11,170 bases of DNA, taken from the NCBI GenBank assembly GCA_023231425.1, contig JALNVI010000079.1, positions 1-11,170 of the forward strand. The letters are read 5' to 3'. The stretch comes from Desulforhopalus sp. GTDB lineage: Bacteria > Desulfobacterota > Desulfobulbia > Desulfobulbales > Desulfocapsaceae. The notes under the pieces were generated by a model that had not been told where the DNA came from, did not search any database, and worked only from the letters and a program-made list of their open reading frames with translations. This document shows, one piece after another, positions 7,873 through 11,170 of the stretch (position 1 is its first letter; each line of letters starts with the position of its first letter). A program made the translations under genes and the position numbers.

Positions 7873-8625
7873 TCAACCGCAAATGGCAAAACCGCCGTCA
7901 ACGATCAGCACCTGACCCTGCACCATGGTGGAGAGTCCACTGGAGAGGAAGAGGGCCATGTCAGCCACATCTTCGGGGGTGGTGAGACGTCCCATGGGGG
8001 TCTTCTCAAGAGAGATTCCAATAATCTGGTCGCGGTTGGGAAAGTGTTTGAGGGCATCGGTATCCACAACTCCGGCGGAGATGGTGTTGACATTGATTCC
8101 CTTTGGTCCCAGTTCCACGGCGAGGTGGCGCACCAGCGATTCCAGTGCTGCCTTTGAGGCACCCACCACGGTGTAGTTTTCGATACCGCGAATAGCACCA
8201 AGGCTGGAGATTGCCATGATACGTGTCCCTTTCGCCATCAGTGGCATGCCCTGCTGCACGAGGGTAAGCAGGGCCCGGGCGTTGGTCTCCATTGCCCAGT
8301 CCCAGTGGTGTTCAGTAACTGCCAGCGCCGGGCGCTGTACTCCAGAGGCTGCATTACTGACAAGTATATCCACCTTGCCAAAACGCTCTTTAATCTCGGC
8401 GAACATATTTTCGACGCTGGTGGTCTCGGCGACGTTGGCCCGAACCACAAGACACTGACGACCAAGTTTCTCCACCTGCTCCGCCACTGCTTCGGCATCT
8501 TTTTTGTGGCGTACATAGTTGACCACAACATCGGCTCCGTTCTCTGCAAGACGCAGTGCCACGGCCTTGCCAATCCCTCTCGAACCACCAGTGATTAAAG
8601 CGGTTTTTCCTTTCAAATCAATCAT
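7873..8625 (-). CDS. fabL: Enoyl-[ACP] reductase FabL-like (NADPH, short-chain dehydrogenase)
   Basis: 250 residues from ATG 8625, the length I recall for Bacillus subtilis FabL. It should reduce trans-2-enoyl-ACP in the last step of fatty acid elongation, in the cytosol. Seen in sequence: Rossmann motif TGGSRGIG (12-19), NAASGV (91-96) and HWDW (107-110). The active site is Y151 with K158, a Tyr-x6-Lys spacing typical of enoyl reductases rather than the Tyr-x3-Lys of ketoreductases. DTDALKHFPNR (188-198) and VDGG (242-245) follow. These blocks match FabL closely from memory. The frame is open to an ATG at 8670, which has GGAAGAG upstream. I prefer 8625, with AGGG about 8 nt upstream, because it gives the family N terminus. 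It stands alone after a 325-nt gap holding a palindrome. Whether it is the host's main enoyl reductase depends on other fab genes outside the window. Confidence 0.9.
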   Translation of the reverse strand: MIDLKGKTALITGGSRGIGKAVALRLAENGADVVVNYVRHKKDAEAVAEQVEKLGRQCLVVRANVAETTSVENMFAEIKERFGKVDILVSNAASGVQRPALAVTEHHWDWAMETNARALLTLVQQGMPLMAKGTRIMAISSLGAIRGIENYTVVGASKAALESLVRHLAVELGPKGINVNTISAGVVDTDALKHFPNRDQIIGISLEKTPMGRLTTPEDVADMALFLSSGLSTMVQGQVLIVDGGFAICG

Positions 8626-8784
8626 ATCAAATCCCTGTCTTGCGGGGTACAAAGATCCTGCCCCTTTCATAGAAGACTCTTCCGGGAACCTGGAATAACC
8701 AGTCTTTCGACCATCTTCTTCGTTGCAGTCAGAAATTTATCCTCGCAATATCATATAGATGCCTGCGGTAAAGTTCTCCCTGCG

Positions 8785-8819
8785 CCTTGAATATGAACGA
8801 AATACAAGATTATTCAAGG
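8785..8819. promoter_or_regulatory. 9-bp perfect inverted repeat upstream of fabL (operator-like)
   Basis: CCTTGAATA (8785-8793) and its exact reverse complement TATTCAAGG (8811-8819) are separated by 17 nt, which puts arm centres 26 bp apart. On the minus strand TTGAAT (arm) and CATATT, 16 nt apart, resemble a weak promoter lying inside the repeat, so a bound protein would cover it. There is no T-tract, so it is not a terminator. The site is 160-195 nt upstream of the fabL start. The regulator is unknown. Confidence 0.45.
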
Positions 8820-8869
8820 AACCCTTCTATCCAACGAGCCTGTTTGTCCCAATTGCAAAAAAGCCAGTA

Positions 8870-8878
8870 ATTATAACA
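8870..8878 (-). promoter_or_regulatory. Extended -10 promoter (TGTTATAAT) upstream of fabL
   Basis: The minus strand reads TGTTATAAT, a perfect TGn-TATAAT extended -10 element, with no recognisable -35. Transcription would start near 8863 and give a fabL leader of about 238 nt that includes the inverted repeat at 8785-8819. Confidence 0.45.
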
Positions 8879-8950
8879 GAATTCAATTTAATTCCCACCC
8901 ATGATTAAAAATAAACGGCATTATGCTCTCTTGAATGGATTTCTTTTCGC

Positions 8951-9895
8951 TTACAGATGCCGAAACGGCTCTTTAAAAAGCCTTCGTCCCATCCCCCCCA
9001 GGTAGCGCAAGATACTGAAACGAACCGGATTGAGCTGTGCCGGGGTTGCAAAGTATGGCAAGAGAAATTCATCCGGCTTTTTCAAAGGAAAATTGAGTTC
9101 GGCGACATCCCATCCCGGGCATGCCAGTTCCCTGGCAACCTGCCATAGCGGAGAGGCCTCCCGATTCACCTTGAGCAGTGACAACACTGCGCTGTCGAGG
9201 GCCACCGGAGAGAGAGAGGCACCCACCACGCCGAGGGGCAGCGGCTCGCCATTCATGGGCCCGGAGCGATGCATGGCAACGATGCCGTCGATGAGGTGAA
9301 GCTGGTGAGGAAAAAGGAGGTGCAGATCGAAGATGATGCGGGCGAAACGGGCGTGGGCATCGTCTCCGCCCAGTTTCATGTGCAACAGGGATTTATGCGT
9401 ACCTTTCACAACACCGAAGAGATTTTTCAAGGCCAGGGTGACATACATCTGCTGATGAGCCTTAATCCGTGGCAGACCAACGAGCAGATCACACTCCAGT
9501 GCCTCCACTGCTATCGGCAGCGTTACCCCGCAGGCCAGCCTGGTACGCACGGCATGGTGAAACTCAACGAGTTCAACCTCAAGACCGTGCAGGGCCTCGC
9601 TGATGCCGTGACGATCACAGACCCGCTGTGCCGAACCAAAGGCAGGAGAATCCCCCAGAAAGACCTGCGCACCCTGCTCTCGAAGCCAGATCGCCGCGCC
9701 AGCTGCGAATTCCGCAGCAGTGGAGGCCAGCGCCGGGCCCGCAGTGCTGATGAGATTGGGTTTGAGGAGAACACGGCTGCCGTGCAGATTGGGAAGCACC
9801 AGCGGTGCAGTTAGAGCATCAATGGCTGCGGCGATACGCTCCCTGTCATATTCAGTACAGGCAAGAAAAGAGACGTCGGATGCAAAACGGGACAT
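8951..9895 (-). CDS. DUF362 domain protein
   Basis: 314 residues. DUF362 blocks seen: RVLLKPNLIS (41-50), FLGDSPAFG (79-87), DLLVGLPRIKAHQQMYVTLA (136-155), LKNLFGVVKG (156-165), HLIDGIVAMHRSGPMNGEP (200-218) and SPVALDSAVLSLL (229-241). Family proteins are of unsettled function and often occur in anaerobes. Some carry an added ferredoxin domain with CxxCxxC clusters, and none is present here, so this is the bare domain. No signal peptide or membrane segment is seen, although the C-terminal ten residues are strongly basic. The start ATG at 9895 has GGAG about 7 nt upstream. A strong terminator and a sigma-54-type promoter lie 80-166 nt upstream, so expression may depend on terminator read-through; no good sigma-70 promoter is seen between the hairpin and the gene. 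Confidence 0.88.
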   Translation of the reverse strand: MSRFASDVSFLACTEYDRERIAAAIDALTAPLVLPNLHGSRVLLKPNLISTAGPALASTAAEFAAGAAIWLREQGAQVFLGDSPAFGSAQRVCDRHGISEALHGLEVELVEFHHAVRTRLACGVTLPIAVEALECDLLVGLPRIKAHQQMYVTLALKNLFGVVKGTHKSLLHMKLGGDDAHARFARIIFDLHLLFPHQLHLIDGIVAMHRSGPMNGEPLPLGVVGASLSPVALDSAVLSLLKVNREASPLWQVARELACPGWDVAELNFPLKKPDEFLLPYFATPAQLNPVRFSILRYLGGMGRRLFKEPFRHL

Positions 9896-9968
9896 GAAGG
9901 GCTCCGGGCAGGGAAAAAAAATCTATGGAGATACAAAGGAGTGTACTCAAAATAATTCTGCGGTCTGC

Positions 9969-10005
9969 AAAAAGAAAAACCGGGTCCAGAATGGACCCGG
10001 TTTTT
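9969..10005 (-). terminator. Strong intrinsic terminator
   Basis: AAAAACCGGGTCC (9975-9987) pairs perfectly with GGACCCGGTTTTT (9993-10005) around a 5-nt loop. That gives 13 bp, of which 8 form a GC-rich core. On the minus strand the stem is followed by TTTTTCTTTTT, an excellent termination tract. It could also stop plus-strand transcription. It lies between the sigma-54 promoter and the DUF362 gene. Confidence 0.9.
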
Positions 10006-10034
10006 CCAGGAGAAAAGAGAGAAGAGATAAAGCA
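9970..10034 (-). ncRNA. Candidate sigma-54-dependent small RNA, about 65 nt
   Basis: The predicted start (12 nt after the -12 GC of the promoter at 10045-10061) is near 10034, and the terminator's T-tract ends near 9970. The RNA would have about 29 unpaired 5' nt, almost all C and U (starting TGCTTTATCTCTTCTCTC and containing TTTCTCCTGG), then the terminator stem. UCUCC is complementary to Shine-Dalgarno sequences. No ORF fits in it. The alternative is an attenuated 5' leader of the DUF362 mRNA. Predicted from promoter-terminator spacing only. Confidence 0.4.
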
Positions 10035-10044
10035 TAATGTTTAA

Positions 10045-10061
10045 TGCACTCCCCGTGCCAG
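10045..10061 (-). promoter_or_regulatory. Sigma-54 (RpoN) -24/-12 promoter
   Basis: The minus strand reads CTGGCACGGGGAGTGCA. Against the consensus YTGGCACGrNNNTTGCW there is one mismatch (G for the first T of TTGC). The invariant GG (10059, 10058) and GC (10047, 10046) are separated by exactly 10 nt. Predicted start near 10034. Sigma-54 promoters need an upstream-bound activator; see the repeats at 10165 and 10249. Confidence 0.65.
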
Positions 10062-10164
10062 TTTTAATACTAATGCAGTATAAAATGGGCAAACACCTGC
10101 CCGACAAGGCTTTCCAGTCAATTACAGGCAAGATTCTCTCTTCGGGAAAAGGCCTCTTTTCCGC

Positions 10165-10182
10165 AATTCCGTACAATTTTTT
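10165..10182 (-). repeat. 18-bp direct repeat, copy 1 (possible enhancer site)
   Basis: Plus strand AATTCCGTACAATTTTTT, identical to the copy at 10249-10266. The outer AATT...AATT and the inner GTAC make it partly palindromic. Its centre lies about 140 bp upstream of the predicted sigma-54 start, within the usual distance for sigma-54 activator sites. Confidence 0.6.
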
Positions 10183-10248
10183 CAACTTTTAGCCAGATAT
10201 AAGTACAAATCCAATCTAAGGAAAAACCATTTACTGTTCTGGCGAAAT

Positions 10249-10266
10249 AATTCCGTACAATTTTTT
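10249..10266 (-). repeat. 18-bp direct repeat, copy 2 (possible enhancer site)
   Basis: Identical to copy 1, in the same orientation and 84 bp away start to start, close to eight helical turns. Its centre is about 224 bp upstream of the predicted sigma-54 start. On the minus strand, similarity extends slightly upstream of both copies (AAGTTG against AAGTCG). Confidence 0.6.
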
Positions 10267-10343
10267 TTACGACTTCTATATAACAGTTTAAAAGCTGATA
10301 TAAAATACAATATAAAAGACAACACGCTGCTTTTTCCACTGTT

Positions 10344-10451
10344 TTACCTGAAAAAATCACATCCATGCAGCTTGTGTACAAAGAAAAGACATTCCTCTGC
10401 GAGACACTGCTCAGGGCTCCCTTCAAACTCCGCCAGCCACCTCTCCAGCAT
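10344..10451 (-). CDS. Possible 35-residue small ORF overlapping the radical SAM 3' end
   Basis: ATG at 10451 with GGAG about 7 nt upstream, stop TAA at 10344. The peptide begins MLERWLAEFEGSPEQ and ends in a Cys- and aromatic-containing tail (HKLHGCDFFR). It overlaps the last 29 nt of the radical SAM gene in another frame. Composition is protein-like, unlike the shadow frames nearby. It could be a translationally coupled small protein, an ancestral C terminus displaced by a frameshift, or chance. No family recognised. Confidence 0.22.
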   Translation of the reverse strand: MLERWLAEFEGSPEQCLAEECLFFVHKLHGCDFFR

Positions 10452-11170
10452 AACAAATCTCTCCCTCCGTCTCCAGCAGCACCACTCGATTCCACCCCTG
10501 CAATCCGCCATCATGCTCAGCAAGCACACAGAGTACCGGCTGATGCAGGGCGTTCTCATTACCAAGGATATAACTCAGTTGAGGTGAGATCCTCACAAAG
10601 AATGCCTTACGGAAGAAACGCCCCCGTCCCCGAGAGTCATAGAGTCCGTCGATCTCCTCCGCTGCGCTCCGCTGACAGAAACTGCGGGTCTCAACAGGCG
10701 TCTCTCCCGTTTCGGCAAGGCATTCCGGCAAAAAACGGTGTCCGCAACGCAGCCAGTCAAAGAGCAACAGTTCGCGCAGCAGCGCTTCATCTGCCCGCCC
10801 GGCAAAGAGTTGCAACAGCTGTTCGCACATCAGTTCATGGGTGGCAGCAAGAGAGAAGAAGCCTTCTTTCCTGCAAATCTCCAGCAACCGCTCGAAAAAG
10901 AGGTAGATGTCCTCTCCGGTCCGCCTCAACCAGCTCCACAGGGCACTGAAACAGCGATTGTTCATAAATTTCTCCACCAGCTCGGAATACCAGTAGAGAC
11001 TGGCAAGTTCCTCCGCCGACAGCCAGCGGGTACGGAGGACAGCATAGGGGGTCTCCGCCGTACAGACCATACCGTATTCCACCGCCCGCCGCGCCATTTC
11101 GGTATCCGGCAGCACCTTCAGCAGTCCCATTTGTATATAGTGCCCCCCCATGGTAAAGACGTCACGAAAA
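10423..11170 (-). CDS. C-terminal part of a B12-binding radical SAM protein with a DUF4080 domain (5' end outside window)
   Basis: Partial: 248 residues to the TGA at 10423. The frame is open through the window edge, and residues upstream of the first visible ATG (11151) continue the family pattern, so that ATG is internal. The stretch YIQMGLLKVLPDTEMA, then TPYAVLRTRWLSAEELASLY and LVEKFMNNRCFSALWSWL, fits the DUF4080 region I recall following the radical SAM core (IQxGLLKxLPGT...PYxVLxTxWLSxxEL...NSxxF). The CxxxCxxC cluster and any cobalamin-binding domain would lie outside the window and cannot be confirmed here. Such proteins are presumed methyl- or alkyl-transferring radical enzymes with unknown substrate. 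No terminator is clear downstream; a small ORF overlaps the 3' end. Confidence 0.78.
   Translation of the reverse strand, partial: FRDVFTMGGHYIQMGLLKVLPDTEMARRAVEYGMVCTAETPYAVLRTRWLSAEELASLYWYSELVEKFMNNRCFSALWSWLRRTGEDIYLFFERLLEICRKEGFFSLAATHELMCEQLLQLFAGRADEALLRELLLFDWLRCGHRFLPECLAETGETPVETRSFCQRSAAEEIDGLYDSRGRGRFFRKAFFVRISPQLSYILGNENALHQPVLCVLAEHDGGLQGWNRVVLLETEGEICYAGEVAGGV

Larger units (their letters stand above)
8626..8950. other. AT-rich control region upstream of fabL
   Basis: 325 nt without a supported gene, between the DUF362 stop and fabL, both on the minus strand. It holds an extended -10 promoter and a long inverted repeat (separate entries). CTTGAAT, the core of the repeat arm, occurs once more at 8930-8936. 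No strong terminator is visible for the DUF362 gene. Confidence 0.6.
10062..10422. other. AT-rich intergenic region between the radical SAM gene and the sigma-54 promoter
   Basis: No full gene is supported here, only a possible 35-codon ORF at its right edge. Contents: a short dyad GGAAAAG/CTTTTCC with a 4-nt loop (10145-10162), two copies of an 18-bp repeat (separate entries), and an imperfect AT-rich tandem 12-mer, ATATAAAATACA then ATATAAAAGACA (10298-10321). No clear terminator follows the radical SAM gene. Confidence 0.6.

Noticed and set aside
8626..8670. 15-residue N-terminal extension of FabL from ATG 8670
   Set aside because: It has a possible ribosome site, but the added residues are not family-like and the start at 8625 gives the usual 250-residue form. 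Kept as an alternative in the fabL entry.
8852..8869. Second sigma-54-like match (TGGC...TTGCA) upstream of fabL
   Set aside because: GG and GC are only 7 nt apart instead of 10, which is incompatible with a sigma-54 promoter.
10118..10495. Minus-strand 125-codon frame covering the two 18-bp repeats, with a repeated KIVRN peptide
   Set aside because: It starts inside the radical SAM gene in another frame. The repeated peptide simply reflects the DNA repeat, 84 nt or 28 codons apart, and the composition is AT-driven.

Overview
The window reads as a chromosomal segment of a Gram-negative anaerobe, most likely a sulfate-reducing or sulfur-cycling Desulfobacterota (Desulfobulbales-like). This placement is inference from gene content: a DUF4080-type B12/radical SAM protein, a DUF362 protein, a FabL-type enoyl reductase, a TauE/SafE exporter, a HEAT/cNMP/PilZ signalling protein, a sigma-54-type promoter and a dispersed CGCGAAG-type repeat. 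Coding DNA is moderately GC-rich and the gaps are clearly AT-rich. There are no rRNA, tRNA, IS or CRISPR features, and no integrase or phage structural gene.

Layout. Positions 1-320 are non-coding, low-complexity and carry a short dispersed repeat. Positions 321-6266 hold three minus-strand genes, read right to left: maf (nucleotide pyrophosphatase, YhdE type), a 1124-residue HEAT/cyclic-nucleotide/PilZ protein, and a T7-gp4/Twinkle-like zinc ribbon-Toprim-DnaB protein. The last two overlap by 4 nt (GTGA) and are almost certainly translationally coupled. A plus-strand TauE/SafE permease (6372-7106) diverges from maf. Positions 7183-7806 carry what looks like a decayed membrane-protein gene. 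Then, on the minus strand, come fabL (7873-8625), a DUF362 protein (8951-9895) and the C-terminal part of a DUF4080 radical SAM protein (10423 to beyond the window edge).

The most interesting non-coding stretch is 9969-10266. It holds a near-consensus sigma-54 -24/-12 promoter on the minus strand and two identical 18-bp repeats about 140 and 224 bp upstream of its predicted start. Only about 30 nt downstream of that start lies a perfect 13-bp intrinsic terminator. Together these predict a roughly 65-nt RNA with a CU-rich 5' end (a candidate small RNA), or an attenuated leader in front of the DUF362 gene.

The most interesting protein pair is the HEAT-cNMP-PilZ protein with its coupled primase/helicase-like partner. 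The partner keeps all visible helicase motifs but has lost the Toprim Asp-x-Asp (Pro-Asn-Thr instead). It is probably a helicase or ATPase rather than a primase, possibly under c-di-GMP control.
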